From Bacteroidales bacterium (GTDB lineage Bacteria > Bacteroidota > Bacteroidia > Bacteroidales > Marinilabiliaceae), in contig SUWW01000006.1 of the NCBI GenBank assembly GCA_015061285.1, positions 174,055 to 238,054 of the forward strand: a stretch of 64,000 nucleotides of DNA, read 5' to 3'. Both the position numbers and the translations under genes were made by a program. Below, piece by piece: positions 6,184 through 15,492 of the stretch; position 1 is the stretch's first letter, and every line of letters begins with the position of its first letter. The notes below the pieces were generated by a model. The model saw nothing but the letters and a program-made list of their open reading frames with translations. It was not told where the DNA came from and searched no databases.

Positions 6184-7227
6184 CTACTTGCTACTTATGT
6201 TATTAAGTGATTTGCGTATATAGAATTCCGCAATGTTTTTTTCGTATTGCTTTACCACTTCGTCGAAATCGCCAGAGCAGTTTGCTCCAGCAGCATTTAT
6301 GTGACCGCCGCCGCCATAATATTCTGCAGCAAACTCGTTTACAGGGAAATCGCCTTTTGAGCGAATGGAGATTTTTATGCAATCGGGGCGATCAAGAATA
6401 AGCGCCGTGGCTATGATGTCTTTCGATTGCAAAGGGTAATTTACGAAACCTTCGGTGTCGCCAGTATTGTATTTGAAGCGCTCAAGTTCATCTTTGCTTA
6501 GAGCCATCACAGCTAAAGGAAGCTTTTCGATTCGGTGCATCTTGCGGTGTAGCGCGAAGCCAAGTAGTTTTAAGCGTCGTAGATTCTTGTTGTTGAATAT
6601 GTTGTTGTGAATTGTCGTTTTGTCGATGCCTTTACGTAAGAGGTCGGCAACGAGTAAGTATATTTCTGGCTGTGAAGAGTTGTAGCTCAAGCCACCAGTG
6701 TCGGTCATTATGCCCGAATAGAATAGGGTAGCGGCTTTCACATCAATTTTATCTTCATAGCCCATTTGACAACACAGACGATAGGCTAATTCGCAAGTGG
6801 CAGGAGCTTCTGGCACCGAAATGCAAACGTTAGCTTTGAGTTGAGGATCGGTGTGGTGGTCTATCATCAACGTAGGTTTGTTGGATGCTGCAATTTTTTC
6901 ACCCAAACTCTTCACACGTTTCAAATCGTTGTAGTCCATCACAAAAATGCAGTCGGCATCATCGATTATTGTGTCGCAAACTTCCGTTTCGCGTTCGTAG
7001 GTTTTAACTGTTTTGAAATCTGGCATCCAAGAGTAGAATGAAGGTGGCAGGTCGGGAACAATCACAGTGGCCTCTTTGCCAATAGCAATCAATACACGTC
7101 TCAACCCTAATGTCGAGCCCAAAGCATCGCCATCGGCATTGGTGTGGCATGTAAGAACAAACTTTTGATTGCCCTCTATGTATGTTTTCAATTTAGCTAC
7201 TTCTGATTCGTTCATCTCTGTTGTCAT
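6184..7227 (-). CDS. DHH family phosphoesterase (NrnA-like)
   Basis: 347 residues. The family hydrolyses short oligoribonucleotides (nanoRNA), phosphoadenosine phosphate, or cyclic dinucleotide intermediates in the cytoplasm. Visible motifs: CHTNADGDALGS at 27-38 (motif I), MDYND at 97-101 (motif II), the signature DHH at 123-125, YSGIMTDTGG, and the DHHA1 glycine motif GGGGHINAAG near 306-315. All metal-binding aspartates and histidines are present. The start is the ATG at 7227; a second Met at codon 5 is possible. It is divergent from ndk, with a TACTTTTG -7 box just upstream. NanoRNase versus pAp phosphatase specificity is not resolvable here. Confidence 0.9.
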   Translation of the reverse strand: MTTEMNESEVAKLKTYIEGNQKFVLTCHTNADGDALGSTLGLRRVLIAIGKEATVIVPDLPPSFYSWMPDFKTVKTYERETEVCDTIIDDADCIFVMDYNDLKRVKSLGEKIAASNKPTLMIDHHTDPQLKANVCISVPEAPATCELAYRLCCQMGYEDKIDVKAATLFYSGIMTDTGGLSYNSSQPEIYLLVADLLRKGIDKTTIHNNIFNNKNLRRLKLLGFALHRKMHRIEKLPLAVMALSKDELERFKYNTGDTEGFVNYPLQSKDIIATALILDRPDCIKISIRSKGDFPVNEFAAEYYGGGGHINAAGANCSGDFDEVVKQYEKNIAEFYIRKSLNNISSK

Positions 7228-7238
7228 TTTTTTGCTAC

Positions 7239-7246
7239 CAAAAGTA
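7239..7246 (-). promoter_or_regulatory. -7 promoter element of the DHH gene
   Basis: On the minus strand TACTTTTG matches TAnnTTTG exactly and lies 11 nt before the ATG of the DHH gene. No clear -33 TTTG was found at the expected distance. Confidence 0.4.
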
Positions 7247-7330
7247 AAAGAAAATCGTCCTATTGTTTTGTCATATCTCTTTATTAATCTAAAATTGTGT
7301 ATTCAAACCTTAAATCATATTAATAATTAT

Positions 7331-7774
7331 ATGGCAGGAAATAAAACTTTGGCAATCATTAAGCCAGGTGCTGTGAGAAACAAGCACATAGGTCACATTT
7401 TGTCGAAAATCGAAGAGAATGGCTATACTATAGCAGCCATAAAAACAATTCAGCTTAGACTCGAAGATGCAGCAGAGTTTTATGCAGTGCATCAAGGTAA
7501 GCCCTTTTATCAGGAACTTATAGAATTTATGTCGTCTGGTCCAATCATAGCAATGGTATTGCTCAAAGACAATGCTGTGGAGGATTTCCGCGCTCTTATT
7601 GGAGCTACCGATCCAGAAAAAGCAGCCGAAGGAACCATACGTCGCATGTTTGCTACCAGCAAAACGGCAAACGCTATTCATGGCTCCGACTCAGATGAGA
7701 ATGCCGAACGTGAAAGTTCGTTTTTCTTCAGTCGTCAAGAGTGGCTTCGCAAGACTCAAGTTGGCTTGGATTAA
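7331..7774 (+). CDS. ndk: Nucleoside diphosphate kinase
   Basis: 147 residues, close to the usual 140-155. It transfers the gamma phosphate between nucleoside tri- and diphosphates through a phosphohistidine. The active-site motif NAIHGSDS has its His at 117, and TLAIIKPGAV at 6-15 holds the family lysine. The frame is open further upstream, but the ATG at 7331 gives the canonical N-terminus MAGNKTLAIIKP. Monocistronic and divergent from the DHH gene; its end converges with the M14 peptidase gene across a shared hairpin. Very secure call. Confidence 0.97.
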   Translation: MAGNKTLAIIKPGAVRNKHIGHILSKIEENGYTIAAIKTIQLRLEDAAEFYAVHQGKPFYQELIEFMSSGPIIAMVLLKDNAVEDFRALIGATDPEKAAEGTIRRMFATSKTANAIHGSDSDENAERESSFFFSRQEWLRKTQVGLD

Positions 7775-7795
7775 TTCTTTCATAATTTTTCATAC

Positions 7796-7835
7796 AAAAA
7801 GAGAGGCTCTCCATTTCATATTTGGAGGGCCTCTC
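7796..7835. terminator. Hairpin between convergent ndk and peptidase genes
   Basis: GAGAGGCTCTCCA (7801-7813) pairs with TGGAGGGCCTCTC (7823-7835), 13 positions with one wobble and a 9-nt loop. The minus strand has a T5 run after it (7800-7796), so it best serves the susC-susD-peptidase operon, and may also end ndk transcripts. Confidence 0.75.
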
Positions 7836-7879
7836 TTGCTTATGCATTATGGAAAAGAGTGAACTTTATGAACAGTGCT

Positions 7880-10477
7880 TTATGGTCTATAACGTCCGTA
7901 AATCGACACTTTGTTGCCGTAGAAGATGGCGTTGGTGAGTATGCGCGAAGTGCTTAACCAATAACCTCTGAATGTTGGTGATTCGTTGAAAAGCACCACG
8001 GTGCCTCTGCCCGTATTGCCAAATGTTATGTGAGGCGCATTTTCAAGAAGTTTTTGGTTCTCTTTGGTTACGAATCCGCTTAGAAGAGGCTTTTTGGTGA
8101 ATTGCAAAACCGTAGCATAGCTGTTGTTAGGTCGCGGCAAAATGTAGTTGCCAGTTTTTACTGCGTAGAATTCACGACTTTCAAAGCCAAAGGCAAGCGG
8201 ATTGGTGATGTCGAGGTCAGCTTTGAATATGGCGCCACCTATGCGCGAAGGCCCGATGTGTTCGCGTTGAGTAACATAGTCGTAACGTGGAAGTTCTTGT
8301 TTAGCTATATCGTTACGTTCTGCTTTATTGCCACGTTCTTTAGACTCTGCATAGTTTTCTACAATGCCATTTTCTATAGCCCAGCGAGCAGCGCTTTTGA
8401 TAGCTACAAGTGAGCCTCCAGCACGAACCCATGCTTTGAGATTATCGACGAACGTTTGCGAAAGGTTGTTGTAGGATCCGTCGGCGAGCACTATTGATGT
8501 ATAGCGACTTAAGTCGGCACGAGCTGCAGAATTTGCAGGTATCTTGGTTAGCGGAATGTCGAAACGGTTGCTTAACAAATACCAAATTTCGCCTACGCTT
8601 GTCCAATTGATGCCGTCGCCTACAATGGTGGCCACTTCGGGCTTGTTTACGCGAATAATGTTGTCGCTACCAAGGTTGATTCCTTCTACGTATGCGCCTG
8701 TTTCTACTCCATAAACATTAATACCAGTTTCGGCAATTGAAGTTTCGATAGCTTTATAAAGTTCTGTCTCAGAAAGTGTTTGATATTGTACTGGTATGAC
8801 AAGCGAACCTCGGTTGAACTCTTTGCGTCCTTGAGTTGTCTCAACAGCAAAAGGTTTGAAGGCCGTCTTCACCAATACGCCACGATTAAGCAATGCATAG
8901 AGGGTACGCGGAGCAAGGAAATCTGTGTATTCCAATATGTATGCATAACGACTTTGGCGATCGATTTTGCCTGGCTCAACGGCAAGTTTTTCGGTCACTT
9001 TATTACCAAGCGAAGCTGCTTTCACCTTGCTAAATGGCACGCCGTAGCCATGAGCAGTGCTCCAAGCGGTAATATCCATAAATATGCTATCAACAAATTC
9101 GGTGTGCTCGTCGAATGCGGCATTAGCTATGCGATATTGCGCTTGCGAAAATGGCACTACGTATGCACTACCTTTTTTGTATTGCTTGCCACCATAAGTA
9201 GCATCTTGCGGAAGTTCGTATACATCAACGTGGTGACTTAGCAAGTTGTTGAGGAATAGGCGCGTGATTCCTTTGTCTTTTTCCGAGCCAAATACAACAT
9301 ATTTATCGGCAGCCTTGGCGCCATTGCTAATGCCCGATTTGAAAAATTCTTTTTGGTGCTTTAGAAATGTGTTTTTCTCCACTACACCAGCTTTGACAGC
9401 TGCTATGCCAGTGCGAAGATTTTCTTTGATGTTGAAGGCAAATTTGCGTACGCCAACGCTTGTCTCAACTGCCACGCCACGAGAACTACCGACTTCGAGT
9501 GTGGTGCCTACACCACCTTGAAAATCGGGATAAGTAGAGCCGTAGATGGGCGAGATGTTGTCGAAATTTTCGCGAGTGAAATAGAGAGCGCCAAATTCGT
9601 CGAGTGCTTCGCCAAAATATTTAGCCAAGAGCGGATTGAGCTTGTCGTATGTAGCCTCTGGCACGGTGTAGTTCCAAGTGCTGCGTTCGGGCGATGGCTC
9701 GAAATAGTAGTTCGATTCGCTGCCCATCTCGTGATAATCGAGGTAGATATTAGGATACCATTTGTGGTAGAAATCTATGCGGGCATTGCTCTCTGGGTGC
9801 ACAAGAGAGAACCAATCGCGGTTGAGGTCGGCATAGAAGTGGTTGCCACGATGAGGCACAAAACCGCCCGAATGTTCAATGTCGTTAGGGTCGGTAACGG
9901 TGCTAACAGAGTGAAATTCATTGAAGAAAGTTGTAGCTCGTTCACGTCCATCTGGATTTAATGCTGGCTCAACGAGTATCACTGCTTCGTTTAGGTGCGA
10001 TACTATTTCCGGATTCTCCGATGCTACAAAATAGTATGCCGTGATAACCGCAGCATCGGTACCAGCATGCTCGCCGCCATGCACGTTGTAGCCAAGTTGC
10101 ACTACAACTTTTTGATTTGCGAAATCGCTAACGTCTTGTTTTGGATCGACAATTTTGAGATGTTCTTGGCGAATGTTTTCAAGGTTTTTGATATTGTCTG
10201 GAGATGATATTGTAAGTATCACATAATCACGATTTTCGTGGCTATGACCAATAATATCAAACGTAGCGCGGTCGGATTTTTCGGCAAGTAGCTTGAAGTA
10301 TTCCACCACTTTGTCGTAGCGAACAAGCGCATCGCCAGGTTCAAAGCCGAAAAATTCTTTTGGCGTAGGAATGTTGGAATTAAATTTTTCTCCTTTGGGG
10401 AAGAAATAGTCGTTCTGTGCTCTCACAACAGATATTGTTGCTATCGAGAGTAATAATGCTGCAAAAAGTTTTTTCAT
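7880..10477 (-). CDS. Secreted M14 zinc carboxypeptidase with C-terminal GATase-like domain
   Basis: 865 residues with signal peptide MKKLFAALLLSIATISVVRA. The M14 domain covers about residues 35-350: zinc ligands in VHGGEHAGTD (His 133, Glu 136), DLNRDWF, and YHEMGSESNYYF with the third histidine. Residues about 600-720 (VATIVGDG... through LKAWVRAGGSLVAI) look like the class I glutamine amidotransferase-like fold often fused to this peptidase group. It begins 14 bp after susD, so it is the last gene of a susC-susD-peptidase operon. That context suggests it trims peptides or glycopeptides for uptake through SusCD. Substrate not predictable. Confidence 0.88.
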   Translation of the reverse strand: MKKLFAALLLSIATISVVRAQNDYFFPKGEKFNSNIPTPKEFFGFEPGDALVRYDKVVEYFKLLAEKSDRATFDIIGHSHENRDYVILTISSPDNIKNLENIRQEHLKIVDPKQDVSDFANQKVVVQLGYNVHGGEHAGTDAAVITAYYFVASENPEIVSHLNEAVILVEPALNPDGRERATTFFNEFHSVSTVTDPNDIEHSGGFVPHRGNHFYADLNRDWFSLVHPESNARIDFYHKWYPNIYLDYHEMGSESNYYFEPSPERSTWNYTVPEATYDKLNPLLAKYFGEALDEFGALYFTRENFDNISPIYGSTYPDFQGGVGTTLEVGSSRGVAVETSVGVRKFAFNIKENLRTGIAAVKAGVVEKNTFLKHQKEFFKSGISNGAKAADKYVVFGSEKDKGITRLFLNNLLSHHVDVYELPQDATYGGKQYKKGSAYVVPFSQAQYRIANAAFDEHTEFVDSIFMDITAWSTAHGYGVPFSKVKAASLGNKVTEKLAVEPGKIDRQSRYAYILEYTDFLAPRTLYALLNRGVLVKTAFKPFAVETTQGRKEFNRGSLVIPVQYQTLSETELYKAIETSIAETGINVYGVETGAYVEGINLGSDNIIRVNKPEVATIVGDGINWTSVGEIWYLLSNRFDIPLTKIPANSAARADLSRYTSIVLADGSYNNLSQTFVDNLKAWVRAGGSLVAIKSAARWAIENGIVENYAESKERGNKAERNDIAKQELPRYDYVTQREHIGPSRIGGAIFKADLDITNPLAFGFESREFYAVKTGNYILPRPNNSYATVLQFTKKPLLSGFVTKENQKLLENAPHITFGNTGRGTVVLFNESPTFRGYWLSTSRILTNAIFYGNKVSIYGRYRP

Positions 10478-10491
10478 GTTTAGGTGTCTAA

Positions 10492-11934
10492 TTAGTTGTT
10501 AATCAATTTGTTTACTTGTAGTTCATATTCAGGCAAAGCCCAAGCGTAAGTAGAACGGTCGGAAGGCGTTGCCACCACCTTGGTGTTCCAAGCATCGCCA
10601 GTTTTGGTGCTGAGTGGATATACATAGTCGTCGGCACGGCGCGAAATGTCGTAGCCTCTTAAGCCCTCGCCAAGAAATTCGGCACGACGTTCGTTATATA
10701 TAGCCTCGCGCAATTCGTCACCAGTGAGCGAAAGCACATCTATAATGTCGTCGGAAGTAACTGAGCGAGAACGAACAATGTTGAGCAGTTCGGCTGCTTT
10801 GCTTTCGTTGCCTACGTTGTAGTAGCTTTCAGCAAGGTTGAGCAGAGTCTCGGCATAACGGAAAAGGTGCGTCCATTCGAGGCGAACAGAGTATTCGTCG
10901 TATTTCTCATACCAAACATCTTTGTTAGGCTGCCCATCAATACCAATGCTATTAGGGTCTTGACGAATGAAAGCCGTACGACTATCGCTTGCTAAGTGAT
11001 AAGCAGGATTGGTAAGAATGCCTGTGCGAGTGTTGAGCGTGTCGATGTAGCCGCCTTCGTGGTTGAAATAGAATATTGGATTATGCCCACGTTCGGTGTT
11101 GGTGCTTGGAAGTGAGAAAATATTCTCATTAGTGTGGTATGGTGCATCGAACATGTCGGCCACCGAGTTGCTAAGCGTGAAACCCGAAATAGACTCTCCA
11201 TCGGCTATGGCAGAATTCCAATCGAGTTTTGCCATGTGTATGCGCTGACGAAGCATCAAAGCAGCAGCTTGCGATGGACGTGTAGGGTCAAATTTAGATG
11301 TGTATGCAGGCAAGGCTGCTATATTTTCATCGCTGAGATCGCTAAGTATTTGGTCGTATATCTCACCAATGGTCCAAAGTTCGGCGTTGTTGTAGCCAGG
11401 TCCATTCACTGCTTCCGTATGTATAGGAATAGCAAGCGAATTTGGGTCGTAGGCGTATGGCTGCGAATAGACTTGAGCCAAATAATACCAAGCAAAATCG
11501 CGAATGAAGAGAGCTCCTGCTATGTATTCATTACGAACCTCATCGCTGATGGGCAAGTTTGAGCGATTCTCGAGGTTTTCTTTCAAAATATTGGCTGCAT
11601 TGACTGCTAAATAGCCGCTTTGAAAATATCCTGGATTCACCACGCTGGCAGCACCGACGTTCATATTGTAAACCTCTGAATAATAGTATGTATTCATACC
11701 ATAATTAACAAAGTCGTCGGAGCGGTTGTCGGCTATAATTACCGCGTCGACACCAAGGCTACGGAAACGGCTTAGTACGCCATTGTATACACCTTCAATG
11801 CCCGATTCTGTGGTGTAGAGGTCGTCCTCGGTGACAGATAGTGGAGGATTCTTATCCAAGAAATCGTCTCCGCACGAAGTTGAAGCTATTGCCAATGCTA
11901 TAGAAGCTAACGATGTATATATATTTTTTCTCAT
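10492..11934 (-). CDS. SusD/RagB family nutrient-binding lipoprotein
   Basis: 480 residues. The N-terminus has a lipoprotein signal ending STSC (Cys 21), followed by the typical SusD start GDDFLDKNPP. Later family features include YLAVNAANILKENLEN, AGALFIRDFAWYYLAQVYSQPY and a C-terminal ERRAEFLGEGLRGYDISRRADD, which marks the RagB/SusD signature. It should cap the SusC barrel and bind substrate at the cell surface. It lies 32 bp after susC and 14 bp before the M14 peptidase gene. Family call is firm; ligand is unknown, with peptides favoured because of the neighbouring peptidase and the known oligopeptide role of RagAB in Porphyromonas. Confidence 0.95.
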   Translation of the reverse strand: MRKNIYTSLASIALAIASTSCGDDFLDKNPPLSVTEDDLYTTESGIEGVYNGVLSRFRSLGVDAVIIADNRSDDFVNYGMNTYYYSEVYNMNVGAASVVNPGYFQSGYLAVNAANILKENLENRSNLPISDEVRNEYIAGALFIRDFAWYYLAQVYSQPYAYDPNSLAIPIHTEAVNGPGYNNAELWTIGEIYDQILSDLSDENIAALPAYTSKFDPTRPSQAAALMLRQRIHMAKLDWNSAIADGESISGFTLSNSVADMFDAPYHTNENIFSLPSTNTERGHNPIFYFNHEGGYIDTLNTRTGILTNPAYHLASDSRTAFIRQDPNSIGIDGQPNKDVWYEKYDEYSVRLEWTHLFRYAETLLNLAESYYNVGNESKAAELLNIVRSRSVTSDDIIDVLSLTGDELREAIYNERRAEFLGEGLRGYDISRRADDYVYPLSTKTGDAWNTKVVATPSDRSTYAWALPEYELQVNKLINN

Positions 11935-11966
11935 AATTATTCTGTATGGCTGTTAGTTTATATATA

Positions 11967-14900
11967 TCATAATGAAAGAGTTGCGCCGATAGTAAACGTG
12001 CGTGAAAGAGGCGTAGTGTTGAGGTCGATACCTGTGTTGAGGTTCGACGATTCGGCGTGCGAGTTTATCTCTGGGTCGAATCCGGAGTAAGATGTTATGG
12101 TGAAGATGTTGTGAGCTTGAGCATATACACGAAGCGAACTTATGCCGAGGGCCGAGGGCCATTTCTTGGTGTCGAATGTGTATCCCAATGATGCGCTTTG
12201 AAGTCGGACAAATGTGCCATTTTCGATGAGGTCGGAGTTGAGATTCGTCGTTCCGTTAGAGTAGCTATCGTTGTATGAAGTTTTGGCAAAATCACTTTTG
12301 TCACCGGGCTTGCGCCAAACTTTCTTATAGTAATTTTCGGTGCCACTCCACATACGTCCATCAGAGAGTGTAGCTTTCATGGCGTTGAGCACCTTGTTGC
12401 CACCCGAGAAGTGGAAGTTGAGCGCTGCGTCGAAGCCATAGAATTTGAAAGTGTTGTTCCAACCGCCGTAGACGGTAGGCTTTGTATTGCCTGCTATTTC
12501 GGGTTTCCAATCGCTGAGAGAGTAAACGGATTTTGTCTCTCCATCCATGTCGTAAAGTCCAATTCCGCCATTGCCGTTTTTATATATGAGAAGCTGATTA
12601 ACATAGCTACCGTCGGCTTGTTTTATCTTAGCTATGCGTCGACCGGTTTGGGGATCAACACCTGCCGTTGGATATACATAGAGTTGTCCCATTGAATAAC
12701 CTTCGGTGGTGATGTTTGCTTTTATGGAGCTTAGACTTACTATGTCGTCGTCGAGTTCTATCACCTTGTTCTTTACAAATGAAATGTTGAAAGTGCTATT
12801 CCATTTGAAGCGTTTTTTATTGATTATGGCGGCGTTCAACCCAATTTCGATGCCTTTGTTTTCAACCTTTCCGAGGTTAGTAGATATTGATGCACCCACG
12901 ATGCCCGTAGAGTATGCTTGTGACGAGTCGAGAATGAGATCTTTCGATGTCGATTTGAAGAAATCGACATCAACCGACAGACGATGCTTGAAAAGAGCAG
13001 CGGTGAAACCAACGTCGGTAGTCCCAGTCTGTTCCCAACCAAGGTTAGGGTCGTTCACACCTGATGAATTGTAGGATGTCTGGCCGTTGAATGTTGATGT
13101 ACCGTAGGTGGTCTTCGATGCATACCAACCTACATTAGCATTACCAACAATACCGTAGCTTGCTTTCACTTTGAAGTCGTCGATGAAGCTGCGCAGAGGT
13201 TTGAAGAAGTTCTCGTCGCTAATACGCCAAGCAGCACTCAATCCCCAGAAATTTCCCCATTTCTTGCCAAGTTTCGAAAGACCATCGCGTCGCCAATTGG
13301 CTGTAAAAAGATATTTACCATCGTAATCGTAAGTGAGACGCGATATGTATGAAAACAACGAACTTTCGCTTATGTTGCCCGAGCCACCATACGTAATGTA
13401 GTTGGCTTCTACGTATGCAATATCGGCATCGCTAAGTTGTGTGCCAGTGCGAGTCCATCCATGACGTTCGCTTTCAGAGGCTTCAACTCCGAGTAACACA
13501 TTGATGTTGTTTTTCTCTATTGTCAATTTATAGTCGGCGGTGTTGGTCCAAGTCCAAGTTTTTAGACTTGTAGTGCCAACTGAACTGCTGCCGCCATTAG
13601 AGTACGTACCACTACCTTTCACAGGTGGCGAGAAACTTTCGTTTTGCACAATAGTCCAATCGATGCCATATTGAGTTTTAAGCGTCAACCCTTTTAGTGG
13701 CTTTATTTCGGCAAATGGACTTGCCAATATGCGGTTCGTCTTCGACTCGTTGTAGTGTCCACCCTTTGCAACGGCAAGCACATTGTAGTAGAAAACCTCA
13801 ACCGAGTTGTTGCCTTTGCCCAGATTTCCGGGCGACACTTCCGAAGCATAGAAAGAGCCATCTTCGTTGTAGGCAGGAACGTTTGGTAAATCTACGTATG
13901 CCAAGCGCGTCAAACCTCCGATTGAACTTAGTGATCCACCTCGCGACGAATCAGATGTGCGAATCTTCGACCATGCATACGACGAGTTGAATCCTAAGTT
14001 GATATACTTGTTCACTTCGTATGTGGTGTTTGCGCGGAACGTAAATCGGTCGTAGCTGGCATCTATGGTTATGCCTTCTTGTTTGGTGAGACCTGTAGAT
14101 ACGTAGTATGTAAACTTGTCGTTGCTACCTTGAAAATTGAGGTTGTGGTTGTGAGTGGCTCCAGTGCGGAAGATGAGGTCTACCCAATTGGTGTTTACTA
14201 TTTTGCCATTTTTGTCTGTCATAGTGGCATAAGGCAATTTGTTTGGGTCGCCACCATTATTGAGCCAACCTTCGTTTTTGATGTCGGTATATTGTTCGGC
14301 ATTCATTGGCTCGAATAGGTTTATAGCCTTACTAAGCCCGAAGTTGTAGTCGTAAGTGATTTTAGATTTCGTTTGTCCTGCACCCGAATTTGTAGTTATA
14401 AGTATGACGCCAGCAGCAGCCCTTGATCCATAGAGTGCAGTAGCGGCAGCATCTTTCAATACGTCAATCGATTTGATGTCGGCAGGGTTAATGTCGGCAA
14501 TCGGGTTGTAGTCGGTGTTTGATGCTATGTCGCTATTGTTCACCGGAATACCATCAACAACGTATAGAGGCTGCGAACTCGACGAAATAGATGCTACACC
14601 TCGTATGTTTATGATAGGTGCTTGCCCTACTTGCGAGCCAGGCGTCGAAACCATCACGCCCGCTGCCAAACCTTCCAGCATGTTGTCTACGCTATTTTTA
14701 CTAATGCCTTGCAATTTGTCGGCACTCACTGAAGCAAGCGATGCTGTAAGGTTGCTACGTTTCTGTGTGCCATAGCCTACTACTACCACCTCTGAGAGCT
14801 TCAAAAGGTCTTCTGTAAGTTGAATCTCTATTGGTTCCGAATCGTCGTAGACAACGATTGTATTAGTAAGGTATCCCACGAGGTTTGTGTTGATACTTAC

Positions 14901-15122
14901 CGGAAGAGAAGCAACCGAAATTTTGAAATTTCCATCAAGATCCGATAAGGCACCTTGCGTTGTACCCTCCACTATAATAGTGGCACCAATAAGTGGATCT
15001 CCCGTGCGACTGTCTACAACAGTCCCTTGCAGTGTGGTGCTCTGAGCATAAATATTAATGCCATAAAAGAATAAAAGCACCCACAGCGATGCAATCTTAA
15101 TTTGAGTTAGTTTTTGGTTCAT
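11967..15122 (-). CDS. SusC/RagA family TonB-dependent outer-membrane transporter
   Basis: 1051 residues. After a signal peptide ending at IYAQ comes a carboxypeptidase-regulatory-like domain (TLQGTVVDSRTGDPLIGATI, residues ~29-105). Then VVVGYGTQKRSNLTASLASV marks the SusC signature and TonB-box area, with the plug at about 120-240 (VDNMLEGLAAGVMVSTPGS, LYVVDGIPVNNSD). The beta barrel ends in an aromatic-hydrophobic strand (FTIGATLSL). It forms the transport pair with the following susD. Expression is probably controlled by the palindrome at 15194-15211, with the -7 box at 15164-15171. Very secure family call. Confidence 0.97.
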   Translation of the reverse strand: MNQKLTQIKIASLWVLLFFYGINIYAQSTTLQGTVVDSRTGDPLIGATIIVEGTTQGALSDLDGNFKISVASLPVSINTNLVGYLTNTIVVYDDSEPIEIQLTEDLLKLSEVVVVGYGTQKRSNLTASLASVSADKLQGISKNSVDNMLEGLAAGVMVSTPGSQVGQAPIINIRGVASISSSSQPLYVVDGIPVNNSDIASNTDYNPIADINPADIKSIDVLKDAAATALYGSRAAAGVILITTNSGAGQTKSKITYDYNFGLSKAINLFEPMNAEQYTDIKNEGWLNNGGDPNKLPYATMTDKNGKIVNTNWVDLIFRTGATHNHNLNFQGSNDKFTYYVSTGLTKQEGITIDASYDRFTFRANTTYEVNKYINLGFNSSYAWSKIRTSDSSRGGSLSSIGGLTRLAYVDLPNVPAYNEDGSFYASEVSPGNLGKGNNSVEVFYYNVLAVAKGGHYNESKTNRILASPFAEIKPLKGLTLKTQYGIDWTIVQNESFSPPVKGSGTYSNGGSSSVGTTSLKTWTWTNTADYKLTIEKNNINVLLGVEASESERHGWTRTGTQLSDADIAYVEANYITYGGSGNISESSLFSYISRLTYDYDGKYLFTANWRRDGLSKLGKKWGNFWGLSAAWRISDENFFKPLRSFIDDFKVKASYGIVGNANVGWYASKTTYGTSTFNGQTSYNSSGVNDPNLGWEQTGTTDVGFTAALFKHRLSVDVDFFKSTSKDLILDSSQAYSTGIVGASISTNLGKVENKGIEIGLNAAIINKKRFKWNSTFNISFVKNKVIELDDDIVSLSSIKANITTEGYSMGQLYVYPTAGVDPQTGRRIAKIKQADGSYVNQLLIYKNGNGGIGLYDMDGETKSVYSLSDWKPEIAGNTKPTVYGGWNNTFKFYGFDAALNFHFSGGNKVLNAMKATLSDGRMWSGTENYYKKVWRKPGDKSDFAKTSYNDSYSNGTTNLNSDLIENGTFVRLQSASLGYTFDTKKWPSALGISSLRVYAQAHNIFTITSYSGFDPEINSHAESSNLNTGIDLNTTPLSRTFTIGATLSL

Positions 15123-15163
15123 CTGCTATCGATTTTATTTGTTCTACATCACATCTTCGAGTG

Positions 15164-15171
15164 CAAAGGTC
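15164..15171 (-). promoter_or_regulatory. -7 promoter element of susC
   Basis: On the minus strand GACCTTTG, a 7-of-8 match to TAnnTTTG, 26 nt downstream of the palindrome at 15194-15211. The divergent promoter has the same ACCTTTGC core at the same spacing. Confidence 0.6.
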
Positions 15172-15193
15172 AAAAATCTACAAATAACAAAAC

Positions 15194-15211
15194 ATACCAT
15201 ACGTATGGTAT
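15194..15211. promoter_or_regulatory. 18-bp palindromic operator, susC side
   Basis: ATACCATACGTATGGTAT is a perfect 18-bp palindrome and identical to 15402-15419. Exactly 26 nt separate it from the TTTG of the susC -7 box, which puts its centre near -42 relative to the expected start. That is the position used by class II activators such as CRP/FNR family proteins. The protein that binds is unknown. Confidence 0.75.
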
Positions 15212-15370
15212 ATTGAAATCTAAATACGTAGAAAATAATTCTACATATATATAAATGTGGAGTGTTGTTTGTTATTCTGTTGCTACGCGGCTGTTCTTCA
15301 GTTTGTTGTAGATAATGTTTTGGATGGTGCGAATGGTCTGTAGAATATTAGATATGTATGTTGGTTATAT

Positions 15371-15387
15371 ATAGAATATTATTCTAT
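15371..15387. repeat. AT-rich palindrome in the divergent intergenic region
   Basis: ATAGAAT-ATT-ATTCTAT lies upstream of the right-hand operator in the 370-bp divergent region. It could be an additional regulator site, but AT-rich palindromes are common by chance. Confidence 0.3.
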
Positions 15388-15401
15388 GTGATTTTGTATT
15401 T

Positions 15402-15419
15402 ATACCATACGTATGGTAT
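15402..15419. promoter_or_regulatory. 18-bp palindromic operator, binding-protein side
   Basis: Same perfect palindrome, ATACCATACGTATGGTAT, as at 15194-15211. The gap to the TTTG of the -7 box (15446-15449) is again exactly 26 nt. The matching geometry at two divergent promoters argues strongly for a shared activator. Confidence 0.75.
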
Positions 15420-15441
15420 TTCTCAAGATAGTTAGGCTACA

Positions 15442-15449
15442 TACCTTTG
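15442..15449 (+). promoter_or_regulatory. -7 promoter element of the binding-protein gene
   Basis: TACCTTTG matches TAnnTTTG exactly and lies 43 nt before the ATG at 15493. No TTTG is present at the usual -33 place, in line with dependence on an activator at the adjacent palindrome. Confidence 0.6.
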
Positions 15450-15492
15450 CTCTTGTAAAAACATAGTATAAACAATAATAAATAAAGCGGCC

